From positions 297,452,150 to 297,516,149 of the forward strand of contig NC_064619.1 in the NCBI RefSeq assembly GCF_023898315.1: a stretch of DNA of 64,000 nucleotides, written 5' to 3'. The notes under the pieces were generated by a model. It worked only from the letters and a program-made list of their open reading frames with translations. It searched no databases and was not told the origin of the DNA. The position numbers and the translations under genes were made by a program. This DNA is from Schistocerca nitens (taxonomy: Eukaryota > Arthropoda > Insecta > Orthoptera > Acrididae). Positions 1-11,815 of this stretch are shown in pieces; within the stretch, counting starts at the first letter, position 1, and each line of letters starts with the position of its first letter.

Positions 1-511
1 CTCTCTCCTCTTGCTCAGAAGGCACGAAAAGTAATTAAGAGTGAGCAAATTAGGAAATAGTGTGAGAAGACATATTACAACAGCAATAAAACAAGCCGTT
101 ATGTGATATTCAGTTTAGAAAGTTATTCTTGCGCTTGTCACCTACGCACCCTCTTATCAAACTGAAATAGTAAGTAAACATGCGTATAGATGATAATGAC
201 AATGATAGGTTAAAGAGTACGTACGACAGCAGCGCACCAGAGCAGTCTCTACTGTCATGCATAGGCAGAAGCATAGCGCCTGCTGGTCAGGCAACCCAGC
301 GAACAGCTACACTGTGCTTGTTCTCTACAAGCAGGCGATTGCTATGTCGCGCTTTGTAAATCCAGACAGTTACAGATGTCTACAGGCACCGACATCTATC
401 TATATTTATACCCCTGAAGCCACCTTACGGCGTGTGGCAGTGCTTTCTTCACGTCGCACAATCATTGCGATCTCTTCTGTTTGTGACAAATGTAATGTGT
501 AATGTGTAATC
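1..511. other. Unassigned AT-rich DNA
   Basis: I see no gene, repeat end or RNA here. A short open frame (257-502 +) has no recognisable domain and looks accidental. Confidence 0.4.
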
Positions 512-555
512 AAACACAAAGCTGAATGTTCCCTGGAACATTCAGCTTTGTGTTT
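512..555. repeat. Perfect 21-bp hairpin with 2-nt loop
   Basis: Bases 512-532 are the exact reverse complement of 535-555, separated only by 'ct' at 533-534. All 21 pairs match by direct reading. Such a tight palindrome is unexpected in decayed intergenic DNA and may be the joined ends of an excised inverted-repeat element or a structured RNA; function is unknown. Confidence 0.85.
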
Positions 556-578
556 CATTACGTCTTGTCTGCATATTT

Positions 579-1560
579 TTAATTAAAAACAGAAATTCGT
601 GCCCTAAGATTAGTTGAACCATGCAGTAGAAATAATACATGTATGTCCACATCAGCTTCTGCATAAATCCTCAGCAAACCAGTGTACAGAGCATAGCGGT
701 AGGTACATCCTAGCAATACATCATTCTTCTGTCCTATTCCATTCAGGTATCGAGCGAACAAAAAATTACTGTATTTGTGCCTCTGTATGTGCTCTAATCT
801 GTGTTTTACTATTCCCACAGTCTCAACGGGAGACATGCAATGTTGACGGTTTAATGATCGTACGGTCTCCTTCGAATCCAGGTTGTCGAAATTTACCCGT
901 AGATTGTCTCGAGAACTACGTCATCTTTATTTCGGAGAATCACATTTAGGTTCCATGAAAATTAATGTCACCCTTCCGTATGGACCATAGCGACCTGTTA
1001 CAATTCTACCAACGTGTCTCCGAATTCGTCTGATGTGTATCGTCACGTATACTTGTTAATGACTCCAACCACTGGATCAATACTCCAAAACTGGTCTCAC
1101 AGGCGTCTTGTATGCGATTTCCTTTACTGATGCACTGCACACTCCGAGAACACTTTCAACAAATCTGTACCTTCCATTCGCCTTCCCTTACCACCCAATT
1201 TTATGGCTTCTAAGTACAACCCATAAATAATCATATCCATGGCGATCAAGGTGTTCACTACTAATCCTGTAATCTGAATCTATAGCGTTCTTTCTTTTCC
1301 TTATAGTCAATATTACTCATTTATCCACACCTGAGGAGAGCTATCATTTATTATACCAACAGGAATGTTTAGTCGGGACTTTTTGCAAATTTCATTCGAT
1401 CATTCAGTGGTAATACCCTCCTATACGCAACAGCATCATCCATTAACAGCCTTGAAGTGCCGCTGACTCTGTCTGAGAAATCGCTTATGTATACTGAGAA
1501 TGTCAGAGACGACGTATTAAATCGGGTTGTGCTGAGGAAATTATATTACGAACTGAGAAG
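579..1560 (-). pseudogene. Degenerate non-LTR retrotransposon, RT to C-terminus (Jockey/CR1-like)
   Basis: Read on the minus strand, the segment near 1380-1500 gives a reverse-transcriptase palm block resembling 'DRVSGTSRLLMDDAVAYR', i.e. the region around the FADD motif with the first residues changed. Further downstream on that strand (about 1080-1150) it gives 'VKEIAYKTPVRPVLEY', the conserved block C-terminal to RT in Jockey/CR1-type LINEs, followed by a 'GRIVTGRYGPYGRVT' block. The frame changes and stops repeatedly, so this is an old 5'-truncated copy. The 3' end, roughly 579-820, lies in a minus open frame of 85 codons with no known domain. Family is assigned from motif memory only. 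Confidence 0.6.
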
Positions 1561-1589
1561 CTAAAATTACCAGAGGGATTTTGGTACTT

Positions 1590-1985
1590 TGGCAGTCAAA
1601 TCAACGATTGCCGGAGTAGATAGGACATAAACAGCAAACTGACTAAAGCAATAAAAAAACTTCTGAAAGAGACAGATTTCTTAACATTTAGTATAAATTT
1701 AAGCGCTTGGAAGTCTTTCGTGGCGTAGTTTGTCTGGAGTGAAGCCGTGTACGGAAGCGAAACGTGGAAGGTAAATAATATAGACAAGAAGAGAATAGCT
1801 GCTTTCGAAATGTGCCGCTACAGGAGATTGTTGAAGATTAGGCTGGTATACCGGGTAATTAACGAAGAGGTACTGAACAGAATTGGGGAGAAATGAAATT
1901 CATGGCACAACGTGTCTAACAGAAGGACACATTCTGAAGCATGAAGGAATAGACAGTATTGCTATGGAGGGTTTGTAACCCAATC
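1590..1985 (+). pseudogene. RTE-like LINE C-terminal fragment
   Basis: Plus-strand translation of about 1720-1890 gives 'VWSEAVYGSETWKVNN', then 'RIAAFEMCRYRRLLKI' and 'VINEEVLNRIGEK'. This is the well-known block downstream of RT in RTE-like LINEs (YGSETW ... EAFEMW..RRMLRI ... NEEVL.RI). 'YFGSQIND' just upstream fits the block that precedes it. Stops and frame changes occur on both sides. It lies back to back with the minus-strand LINE remnant ending near 1560. Confidence 0.7.
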
Positions 1986-2769
1986 AAAATCTTCCCTTAT
2001 ATTAATGACACGTATGACCTAGTTTTCTGTAACTTCCAGAAGAGGCATCTATTTCGAGGAATGGTTGAGCGAAAGGAAGCCGACGAGTGTACTACTAATC
2101 GTTAAAGCACAGACAACAATCGAACACAAACTTTCTAATGAAGTTAATTAATTATGTGTAGTTAGTGAAGCTTGTAATCAATTACATAACTCAAACTGAC
2201 TGAAATATTAATTATTGAATGGGAATATTCTGTCGCCAGCTTATGTTTGAGCAAAAGTTATTAATTTTTGTACGTTTGTTTGAAACTGTTGTTACGTAAC
2301 AATTACTGACATGTGTTTAGACGGCAACGATAAATGCATACGTGGACGTTCTAATGAAAATGCCATGATAATGACTTGAATGAAATTAAACTATCACTGT
2401 ACGAAACAATTTAGAACCAGTGAAAATCTAATCACTTTAGCTAGTAACAGTAGGTAATACGGTATAGACTGAGCAACGTTACTCATCACAAAGTTTGTCG
2501 TCGACAGGGTTTGTGAAGTAACATCTACGACTTATCAAAATGCCGTAACGCCTTCTATAACACTGAATCTCAACATGATTTCATAAAATAGCAGCAATGT
2601 GTTAAGGAACGCCGAAATTACGAACACATTTAAAGAACACATAACTTATAACTAGTTTTCTTGATCATAATATAGCACTTGAGTTAGCCAAAATTTTGTA
2701 GTTAGTTTTAAATGCACTAACTACCATCATTTGGGTTTGCAGCTCCTTGTGTTTCCCGTGTTTTCAGTT
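1986..2769. other. Unassigned AT-rich DNA
   Basis: Nothing recognisable; no long open frame and no inverted or direct repeat that I could see. Confidence 0.4.
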
Positions 2770-3031
2770 AAAATTGTAGGATGTAATGAATAACACACAA
2801 GTGGTCCTGAAAAATCATACACACCAAGTGTAAAGGTATTAACAAAACGAAAGGAAGTATTGTTTGAACTAAATATCCACATAATTTTGTAATCATTTAG
2901 TAAAAATGTACACATTACAGATTAAATAAAACGGAAACCCACTGATGATGGCCCAGTACTGCTGAAACATGTTTGGGTACTTGACAAAACGTTGTTTTGC
3001 ATAACTGGCGGACCTCACATCCTACAATTTT
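2770..3031. repeat. Possible small inverted-repeat element
   Basis: A 15-bp sequence at 2770-2784 (aaaattgtaggatgt) recurs as its exact reverse complement at 3017-3031. The 262-bp span has the size of a MITE, but no target duplication was identified and the interior is not recognised. Confidence 0.4.
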
Positions 3032-3490
3032 GCACAAACGTCTTTCTCAAATAATTACAGAAGAGAGTAAACGTATTACAATGAGTTAATGGCTTTCGTT
3101 ACTTATTGCTTTCTCCTTTCATGAAGTATCAAAAACTAAATTTTACGGGCTAGTGCTTTCAAGTTCTTTTAGATAAATAATCTGTTACTACTAAAGAGGC
3201 ACTAGGTAATAATAATGATAGAAAAATGATGCTACTGCTGGTTGATGACTTGGGGAAATTATTAGCACTCAGTGCTAGTTATACTTCATCAGAAAGCACT
3301 ACAGTGTTCTCAGATATTGAGTCCATGACATTTGCAATTCTTTTACAACACTAAACTGCCAAATGGCACACTCTTACTTTCTGGTGAACCCGTAGTTGGC
3401 ACGACATAATGATTTTGTGAAACAGTAAACAGAAACAGACTCTTCTCCCGTAACGAGCAATCAGTATTAATATTAGGCCTACATGAAGTG

Positions 3491-3761
3491 AATTCGCAAT
3501 TGTGAATGAAGACAACCATCAACTGTAGAATGGAATGACGACAGTGAAAATTTGAGATGGACCATGAATAGAACCCGGATTTGCCGCGTAGCGCGAGCGG
3601 CGCCCTACAATTTGGCTATCCATGCACTACCCACGGCCAGACCCAAACTTCCATATTTCGTCAACCATGCGTCTGCGGTTCGAATCCTGGTCCGGCACAA
3701 ATTTTCATTGTCGTCATTCCATTCTACAGCCGATAGTTGTCTTCATTCGCAATTGCGAATT
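3491..3761. mobile_element. Foldback element with tRNA-like core
   Basis: About 65 bp at 3491-3555 (aattcgcaattgtgaatgaag ... tagaatggaatgacgac) is repeated inverted at about 3697-3761 with few differences. The loop contains a tRNA-like stretch: a Pol III B-box-like 'ggttcgaatcctgg' at about 3677-3690. This is therefore a non-autonomous inverted-repeat element or tRNA-derived SINE that has acquired inverted ends. No clear target duplication was found. Confidence 0.7.
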
Positions 3762-4320
3762 AACTTAATGTATTTCATGATGGATGTAGTCGCCGTAGTA
3801 CCTGTTTCTTTGGACATGCATCACTGCAATATCGTAGTATTAGTATTTTCCACACAGTGTTCTTCAAATAATTTATTTTGTCAATCATTCTTGATTAAAC
3901 GTTGTACTGTGGCCTGTGTAAATTCCAACTCCTAAATTCACCATGTCTCGTCGCACTTTGGATACCACGTCGACAATACACTTAATTGTGCACGCTAGCA
4001 TAGCAACTTTATGTCCGCCCTCAACCACTGTTGGCTTGCAACTCTTTCTCTGTGTCTGCACCCGATCTTGTGTCTACGATTTCATTCTCATGCTCTTAAC
4101 ATTATCTTTGAATTCTACATAATCCAAGCTCCCTGACATTACCGGAGCAGCTTCTATATTGTTTATAATCTTGATTTCAAATGGTCTGTCATAAATGCAC
4201 ATTACGTTCCTTCAATTAGTTATCATTGACGATAAAATAATAAAATATACACATTTATACTGAGAAAAAAACCTAGATTGAAAAAATAAATAGTATAAGA
4301 ATTATGTGTTGCAGTGTTAT

Positions 4321-4322
<2 letters not shown>
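3762..4322. other. Unassigned DNA
   Basis: No gene or repeat recognised between the foldback element and the microsatellite. Confidence 0.4.
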
Positions 4323-4378
<56 letters not shown>

Positions 4379-4390
4379 TGTGTGTGTGTG
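4323..4390 (+). repeat. (TG)n microsatellite
   Basis: An almost pure run of TG dinucleotides about 68 bp long, with one 'ttg' interruption near its end. It is followed by a short GA run (about 4424-4434). The overlapping 'VCVCVC' open frames are artefacts of the repeat. Confidence 0.97.
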
Positions 4391-4439
4391 CATTTGTGTG
4401 TTTTGGTTGGGGGAGGGTGTAATAGAGAGAGAGAGACCA

Positions 4440-4576
4440 AAGCTTTATACATTAAACTGGTTCACATGGGTGTTGGCTGCAGTAGTTATGCTGGGATGAA
4501 GAGGCTTGCATAGGATAAAGCAGCATGGAGGGCTGCATCAAACCAGTTTTCGGACTGCTGAAGACCACGACAACAA
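4440..4576 (+). mobile_element. RTE-like LINE 3' end fragment
   Basis: The stretch 'cagcatggagggctgcatc' (about 4521-4539) followed by 'aaaccagttttcggactg' matches the 3' end seen in two other LINE copies here: the minus-strand copy starting near 17645 and the copy ending near 25495 (tagcatggggagctgcacc). Only this terminal part is present; the copy is heavily 5' truncated. It lies just upstream of the CSP exon, i.e. inside the presumed intron. Confidence 0.6.
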
Positions 4577-4834
4577 ATTTCCCAACAATAAGATGTCTTT
4601 AGCCAGATTCTATTAACCACCGTTTATATCTTTTTAACGGATGTAACTTTTTCGTCGAGACATTTGAAGTAGCAGTGAGCGTCCCCATTTCATGCTTTCT
4701 TTTCTGTTCTTTGGTAACGTCTTCAGTTGCAGTATGAGGATTATGGTTGACATATAATCGTTTATGATCCCATAAACTTCTGTGGATCCTACATTGTGCC
4801 TAATTAGTCTCTTGCTTTTTCATGTATTGTGCAG

Positions 4835-5046
4835 GAATACTGCCGGAGGCCATCGCTACGCGCTGTGCAAGGTGCACGACGGTGCAGAAGGCTGCTGCCA
4901 TTCGCGTGATTCGACGCCTGCGTGCAGACTACCCCGCCGAATGGGCAGAGCTGCAGGCGCACTGGGACCCCACCGGCGTACACCTGAAGAGCTTCGAACG
5001 CGCCTTGCTCAGGCGGCGCCCCGATCGCCGCCTTCTGCACGCGTAG
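4835..5046 (+). CDS. Chemosensory protein (CSP/OS-D family), second exon
   Basis: This is the only credible host coding exon. From a 'tattgtgcag' splice acceptor the frame reads ILPEAIATRCARC...QK...VIRRLRADYPAEWAELQ...WDPTGVH to a TAG at 5044-5046. CSPs are small secreted alpha-helical carriers of hydrophobic ligands with four cysteines, C-x6-C-x18-C-x2-C; 'CARC' supplies the third and fourth. The downstream W and the 'WDPTG' (usually YDPxG) region also fit the family. CSP genes typically have one intron placed one base after a lysine codon; here the exon opens in exactly that phase (two bases of a split codon, then ATA). The exon is clearly richer in G+C than its flanks. The first exon, with signal peptide and the first cysteine pair, was not found upstream in this window, so it may lie beyond position 1 or be lost. 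I cannot tell a functional gene from an isolated exon. Confidence 0.78.
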
Positions 5047-7861
5047 GCGCAGCCACCTTTACCACAAGTAGTCTACAGCACAACTCTTTTCGAATGGTGG
5101 AGGAGGAAAGAGACTGATAAACATTCTATACCTTCCTAAATTGTGTAGGAAGATTAGATCATATTGTTTGTTCGTCATCGTGCCGTAATAATGAGTGTAC
5201 GATAGCGAATCATTTGCGAGACGCAGAAAGCTGATTGCTGTCTGTGAGGTTACGCCTGCTGCTTATGCAAACCAGCAGACGCTCCTGCGCACGGCCTGCA
5301 TTCAGGCGCTGTGTGATCGACGGACTACTACTTTTGAATGCACTGCCTCTCGTCACGACTTCCCTACTTCGAAGTGCAAATTCCACTATCTCTCCCTAAC
5401 TATTTCTATTTCAGGTACATGTTTTATTACTACTGTACCTTTACTGAAAGAGGTTAATGATCACCAAATTACAGTAAGCAAATATATTAAGAATTTTATG
5501 GGCATTGATATTGCAGGGCATCATGTCAGGTGATAACACCGTCCTTCATGTTTAATCTGGTTTTTCATTATCATTGAGGTAATTTGCTAGCAGTGGATTC
5601 TTTTTTCCTCATTTTCATTTTCTCACTTTTCTATCGGCATATTTCTTTCATACAGAACGATCATTACACTACTGAAGTTTTTGGAGGCTTATATACTTTA
5701 TGTTACAGAATGTGCTCGTTTGGGAACAGTGTAAGAACATTACCAAACAACTATTTTCTTTTTTTCGAGTGGATGTGTAAATCGTAAGTTAGACTGCATC
5801 TTTCTAAGTCAACACTCAGGCAATGAAACAGTCTGATAGAGACAGACGCTTTGGTACAGAGCTCAAAAATAATCATTGGCCTAACAGAGGCTCTCATACT
5901 TACATTTCATGAGAATATTACATTAGTTTAAGTACTGAATATATTATATGTAACACATAAGTCTGCTGAGAGGCAGCAGATAGACAATCCACAGCAGCGT
6001 TTACAATTCAGATGAACACCAGACATTTGTTTCTATTGGTTAAATACTTACGACAATATGTGTAAATAAGCGAAAATACTTTAGCGTAACTCAGAAGCCT
6101 CAAAAACCTCTTAGATGACCAAAGAAACAATGTCTTACATAAACGCTTTTGCTCTATACCTTTTTTCACACAAGGCATACGGCCGATTTAAAATAACTAA
6201 CCATATATGATTAAGAACATGATATTTATTATGTGTCTTTGTATTCGATCAGCCTTCTGGATGTAATAATAAAATGTAAATAAAGGCTTTTATACCATAA
6301 AGTATGAAACAAAGAAGACGTACAGATAAGTCACTTGTTTTTGTGAAACAGTTCATCTGCATTTCATGTATAGAAGTACATATCTTCATGTTCGCTATTA
6401 CACTACAATTCATAAACTACTTATTTACATTTCACTTCTGTGACATAAACTTTACTATATTTTTACGTCTTTGCAACTGGAAATATTAATATTTTTGACA
6501 AGCGTTTGTTAAAGTTAAATATCTTTCTAGTGGACCAGAAACTGATATTTCATTTTTTTATGTATCGGAAAACGGAATCGAAAGGATTGTAAAGATAATA
6601 ATTTATGCAAAGAATATTTTGCACACAATTCAAGAAGAAAATGTGAATGTACCACATGAAAAGAAAAGTATCTGACCTTCTTACATCATAAGAAGAGAAT
6701 ACAAAACGCACATGCAAGCTACGAACACGAACATTTTATGACTGTAATGACAAACTGCTGAATGGAATCTATTTCTTTCTCTGCCGTATGACTTGTTGCA
6801 AAACGCTTTGAAGCAGAGATAGTTGCAGCTGAGAGCCAACCTGGGCCAGAGAGGGTCACTAATTGATGATCAAGTGATTATACATTGTGTCAGTGGGCAA
6901 AACCCCAGAGAAATGCAAGTTGTTATGCAATATGTCATTTCAGGCAAGTACCTAGTTTCGAAATAAATGTAATCGCAGTAGCAAATGGAAATGAGCTGTT
7001 ACAGCAACTCCTAAAAATGTACGTGATTTCAAGGCGTCATTCAAAACAAACTGATATATTTATACAATATAAAGTCGGGTAAACAATGGAACATTTGATA
7101 CCTACGAAATAAAAAAAGTCGGTTAGTACAAATATAGTGTAAGCAGTACTATCGGAAAAGAGAAGAAGCATAAATCAAAGTTCCCAAAAAGACTTATTCA
7201 ATTTTAAGGTAATGCTTTGCGTTGCAAAGTCTAATTTCTACTTTAGCCTATAAAGAAAATGTGTGCTGGGGGAATTTCTTCGTTCCATATAAGACAAACA
7301 CGTAACCCAGATGAAGGATACATTTACCGGTGTTACGAGTTGGCGAATACAAGTGAACAGAGAAACGAGAGAACCAACTGAGACACAGTGCAGGAGAAAC
7401 GAGATTGTGTCTGAGAGGAAGATAGCATCACAGGAATGTTTGAAATACAGAAAAGAGAGAGGGGAGAGGGTGGCGGAAAATGAAAGCAGATAGACACTTC
7501 CAAACTTTGCATATGGAGACACTGTAACGATTTGTAGAGTTTTTCCTAACGATGCACTACTAGATTTCAGAACAATTACTAGATTAAGCCAGTAAAGTCA
7601 TATGGGCTTATTTTGACAAGTAGGAACAGTGAAAAATGGAATATCATTAACAAAATCACTCTTGTGTCCGAAAACTTGGATATCTGTTATGAACATAGTG
7701 AGCATTTCAAGAGTTGTTATAAATACTAATGTAAATGTTACTTGTAGTGGAAGTGACATCTACAAAAGATTACTGCAGATTTGAATGCATTAAAAGAATG
7801 CGAGGAAAGCGGTATTTTTCTTGCTCCTGTTCACGTGTTACTGTATACCCAGTGCCATAAG
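5047..7861. other. Unassigned AT-rich DNA downstream of the CSP exon
   Basis: No domain, RNA gene or repeat end recognised. Candidate polyadenylation hexamers occur near 6270-6285 (aataaaatgtaaataaa), too far to assign. Open frames of 60-112 codons here have no family signature. Confidence 0.4.
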
Positions 7862-7875
7862 TAATCAGCTTTTAG

Positions 7876-8063
7876 CCGGCCGCGGTAGTCTAGCGCTTCT
7901 AGGCGCTCAGTCCGGAACCGCGAGACTGCTACGGTCGCAGGTTCGAATCCTGCCTCGGGCATGGATGTGTGTGATGTCCTTAGGTTAGTTAGGTTTAAGT
8001 AGTTCTAAGTTCTAGGGGACTGATGACCACAGATGTTAAGTCCCATAGTGCTCAGAGCCACTC
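7876..8063 (+). mobile_element. tRNA-derived SINE, family A
   Basis: Starts with 'ccggccgcggtagtctagcg' and contains a Pol III B box 'ggttcgaatcc' about 70 bp in, then the family body ending 'cccatagtgctcagagcc'. It is flanked by an exact 14-bp target duplication, taatcagcttttag, at 7862-7875 and 8064-8077. The head resembles a class II (Leu/Ser-type) tRNA. Confidence 0.93.
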
Positions 8064-8077
8064 TAATCAGCTTTTAG

Positions 8078-9275
8078 AAAAGAAGATGTAAGTAAATACA
8101 GCCTAAGTGAAAAAATATCACTTTCATTTATTACATAAGTGACTGCGGCGCTCATTATGGTACAAATTACGTTTCCAAAAGTTATTCTGTTACGCGGCTT
8201 TTAAACTCTTATTTGACTGCAGGAAGTATTGGATGGGAAACGGCTGTCCTGGTTGTTGTACCCAGTGACTCTTTTAGATAAGTGGGTTCTTTGATATTTA
8301 GAAGCCAGGTTTCTCGCTTCCTAACATATTTTTCATTTTATGTTTCACCTGTATTGGGACGGAATGACGCTCTCGGTCACTCAGAACTGACAATAGCACG
8401 GCTCTTCTTTAAACCTCATCCCCCGCCTCGTAAAACCAACACTGCGTCCCCTTACTAAGGAATCCAGATTGGATTTTACCTTTCAGGAAGTTCTCAGATC
8501 AGTCGTATCTCTGTTCTTTTGTGTACTAATCCTTGTATGCGCGGACAGCCAAAAATTCCACGATAAACCTGATTGTCAGCACCTAAGATATGTTTAAAAA
8601 TAAAAATAATGAGATGTGGAGCAAACCAAAGCAAAGCACGTAGCATGAGATGCGTCCTGCTACAGACATATATTGATGACGAATACTGTCATATCTATGG
8701 AACCGTATTGTGCTCAAGCACGAAGACTTTTTAGAACCGTCTCTATTGGCCACGATACCGACGAGACATTAAACCGTAATCTTCCTTTTTAATTTTTAGA
8801 AGACAGAGCATGTTGTCTTTAGAAAACTGCGGCCGTTCACATATCAGTTCTATCTATGTTCTACCTATACACCAATACATTGCAAAATCTGTATGTACCG
8901 GCGATCAGGTTAACGAGGGGCTTACTCACAGTCCACGTGTATACGTATTATTATACAAAAGACTAGAGAAAATCATGATAAAATGTTACCACCTTCTACT
9001 CTTGAAACGTAGCTCATCGACAACTATAATTCAGCAGAAGAAAATTAGCACACGCTAACCGTCAATGTTATTAGCGTTAGGCAATATTTCATGTTTTTGT
9101 ATTTGGTCTTCAACGTTAGTACATTATTTGTTCACCAATACTTACACTATACTTTAAAATAACTAAACAATGTTTCTTCACTATTAGCAGACCGTGAAAA
9201 ACTTAATTTCTAAACACAGAGGTAATACTCGTAATTAAATTTTTCTTTACAAAAAATTTTTATTATCAGGTTTGT
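8078..9275. other. Unassigned DNA
   Basis: No gene or repeat recognised between two SINE copies. Confidence 0.4.
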
Positions 9276-9283
9276 ACAGTCAA

Positions 9284-9484
9284 GCCGGCCGGGGTGGCCG
9301 AGCGGGTCTAGGCGCTTCAGTCTGGAACCGCGCAACCGCTACGGTCGCAGGTTCGAATCCTTCCTCAGGCATGGATGTGTGTGATGTCCTTAGGTTAGTT
9401 AGGTTTAATTAGTTGTAAGTTCTAGGCGACTGATGACCTCAGAAGTTAAGTCGCATAGTGCTCAGAGCCATTTGAACCATTTGA
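9284..9484 (+). mobile_element. tRNA-derived SINE, family A
   Basis: Full-length copy beginning 'ccggccggggtggccgagcg' (A-box region of a Leu/Ser-like tRNA), with B box 'ggttcgaatcc' and a tail of repeated 'ccatttgaa'. Flanked by the 8-bp duplication acagtcaa at 9276-9283 and 9485-9492. Confidence 0.92.
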
Positions 9485-9492
9485 ACAGTCAA

Positions 9493-10143
9493 TATTGTTT
9501 GAGATAAGAACTTTTTCTGATTGACCACAAAAACAGTGACTACACATTTTATATACGTCTGTGATCAGATTTTAAAACTGCTACCTAAAATAAATCTTAT
9601 CAGAAATCAACTGCCTCATCATTATACCTCAATTCTGCGAGGAATTGTTCTCTATGCTGCTGGTACAAGAAACAAGTGAAGATTAAATGATTAATACGTC
9701 CAACGTCGGATTCACTGCGATAACAAGTGTCTGAATTTCTTGGTTGTAGGCAATACAAATGAGGGGGAAGCTGTAATGATTGAATCTGATCGGAGTGATT
9801 GTAGAGATAGCTCTGCGATTGACTGCAATGTTATGAAACCAATGTAAGCAAGGTAAGTGGGGTAGCACCCAACCGTAACATTTTCCTTTATTTTCCCGTA
9901 TGTCCGATGCTTCCCACACCTCAGCAATTCGTATGTGCCGCCTCTCCTCACTCACGAAAAACACGATTGAACGTTAACACATACCCATCACGGCTCTTAG
10001 CACTTTTTCATTCTGAGCTGTTGCGCTTTCACTTTACATTTCAGAATCTGTTTTACACATTCTAGTGCTTCTGTTTCCTTACAAAATTCTCCTTACTGCT
10101 CCTTCCCAAGCTAAGATAACCGTACAGGATTTCTAAGTCGAGT
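9493..10143. other. Unassigned DNA with an unrecognised minus-strand open frame
   Basis: A 93-codon minus frame (9683-9964) has no recognisable domain and overlaps a second frame of similar length, so it is probably not coding. Nothing else was recognised. Confidence 0.35.
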
Positions 10144-10155
10144 CCCATCAATCCG

Positions 10156-10355
10156 GTTCAAATGGTTCAAATGGCTCTGAGCACTATGGGACTTAACATC
10201 GGTGGTCATCAGTCCCCTAGGACTTAGAACTAAAACCTAACTAACCTAAGGACATCACACACATCCATGCCCGAGGCAGGATTCGAACCTGCGACCGTAG
10301 CGGTCACGCGGTTCCAGACTGAAGCGCCTAGAACCGCACGGCCACACCGGCCGGC
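10156..10355 (-). mobile_element. tRNA-derived SINE, family A
   Basis: Complete minus-strand copy: 3' tail 'ggttcaaatggttcaaatgg' first, tRNA-like head 'accggccgg' last. Flanked by the exact 12-bp duplication cccatcaatccg at 10144-10155 and 10356-10367. Confidence 0.93.
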
Positions 10356-10849
10356 CCCATCAATCCGCCGCCCTGTCTTTTGGTAAGAGTTTATGAACAT
10401 GCACCTCTTCCTTCTACTATTCTTTCCTTATTTATTGATTTCGTACTTCAGCTATCCGCTTAGTTTTAACATCCTTCAGAGCCGTAAATAAAGAAACATA
10501 TACGGCTCAGTAACACATGACCTGTGCTTCAAAAAATACGAGGTATAAGTGAAAAATTGATTATATTTAAACGTTATTAGATCAGAATAAAATCGCACTA
10601 ATCCAGAGTCATCTCTTGATTATTTACGAAGACACAGAAGTTCCTGATTTGATACAGTAGGCGTTTGACTGTAGCAGGAAGCAAACAACAATGGCTTCGA
10701 AAATCGTTGATCCCGCCAGAAGCGAAGTACGTGCCGTAATTCAACGTTTTGTGTAAAGGATTAGTGCTGCTCGGATTTATTAACAGTGGTATCTATATGA
10801 GGCACCTCTGTAGTTGAGGTTGCTAACACATACCTGAGCGGTGGCGCTC

Positions 10850-11815
10850 GACTCATCGGTAAACCGGTTGGAATTCTGATGCTGGAAAATTTTCGCTGCC
10901 AGTATTTGGGCGGTAAGGGTTGAAGAAATGGTGGCTTAAGTCTCTGATCATCAGTCTTTGTGCCAACGTCCTGGATTAAATTCCAAGCCTCTCCGAGATG
11001 TCTCTTTAAGTGAGGACACGCGACACAGTTGATGGTAACCAGTCCGTCGGATGCGGACGTTAACCTTGGCGGCCCCCTTCGTAATATTCGGCAGGAGCGG
11101 GCTATGTGCGGGTAACGTATTTCACTCTTTCCCTTCCCTTCATCCCTAACAAAACAAAACCCGACACTAAACCGCACAAGCTCTCGTCACAGTCATCCAC
11201 TCGCAAAAACACAAACTTAACATTTCATAACGGGCAGGAAGAAAAGAGCGGCAGACCACCTCCACTAGAGCTTTGCCTACAACTGCGAAACAGGGGACTT
11301 TCATTTACTCCTCTACGCTCATTCCCTGAGTATGGGATGCTTCTGCTTTCCGGACGGGAAGGCGTGCCGGTCCCCGGCACGAATCCGCCCGGCGGATTAG
11401 TGTCGAAGTCCGCTGTGCTGGCCAGTCTGTGTATGGTTTTTAAGGCGGTTTTCCATCTGCCTCGGCGAATGCGGGATGGATCCCCTTATTCCGCCTCAGT
11501 TACACTATTGCTGCGCAAACACTTTCTCCACGTACGCGTACACCATAATTACTCTACCACGTAAACATTGGGATTACACTCGTCTGGTGAGAGACGTTCC
11601 CCGCCGTGGCGGTGGGGGAGGGGGGGGGGTCTACTGGGGGCCGAACCGCACAATAAACAATAAACCTGGGTTCGATGTGGGGCGGCGGTGTGGTGAGTGG
11701 ACTGCTGTAGCCTGTTGTGGGGTTGTGAGCCACTGAGGGCTATGGCGGTGACGAAGCCTCTCCGTCGTTTCTAGGTCCCCAATTCCCTATAATTCAATAC
11801 AATACAAGGGGATGC
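10850..11815 (+). mobile_element. GC-rich retroelement 3' region with (ataca)n-like tail
   Basis: An island much richer in G+C than its surroundings, with dense landmarks ('cgcccggcggattagtgtcg', 'ccatctgcctcggcgaatgc', 'gggggccgaaccgcac') and ending in 'aattcaatacaatacaa'. A short A/T-rich simple tail after a GC-rich block is typical of a non-LTR retrotransposon 3' UTR, and I recall this block as a common repeat in locust transcripts. Open frames of up to 152 codons on both strands show no known domain. Contains a G-run at about 11621-11629. Boundaries and family are uncertain. Confidence 0.45.

Noticed and set aside
4304-4513. Two open frames rich in Val-Cys repeats
   Set aside because: They are translations of the (TG)n microsatellite.
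10761-11564. 138- and 152-codon frames on opposite strands
   Set aside because: Both fall in a GC-rich repeat where long open frames occur by chance; no domain in either.
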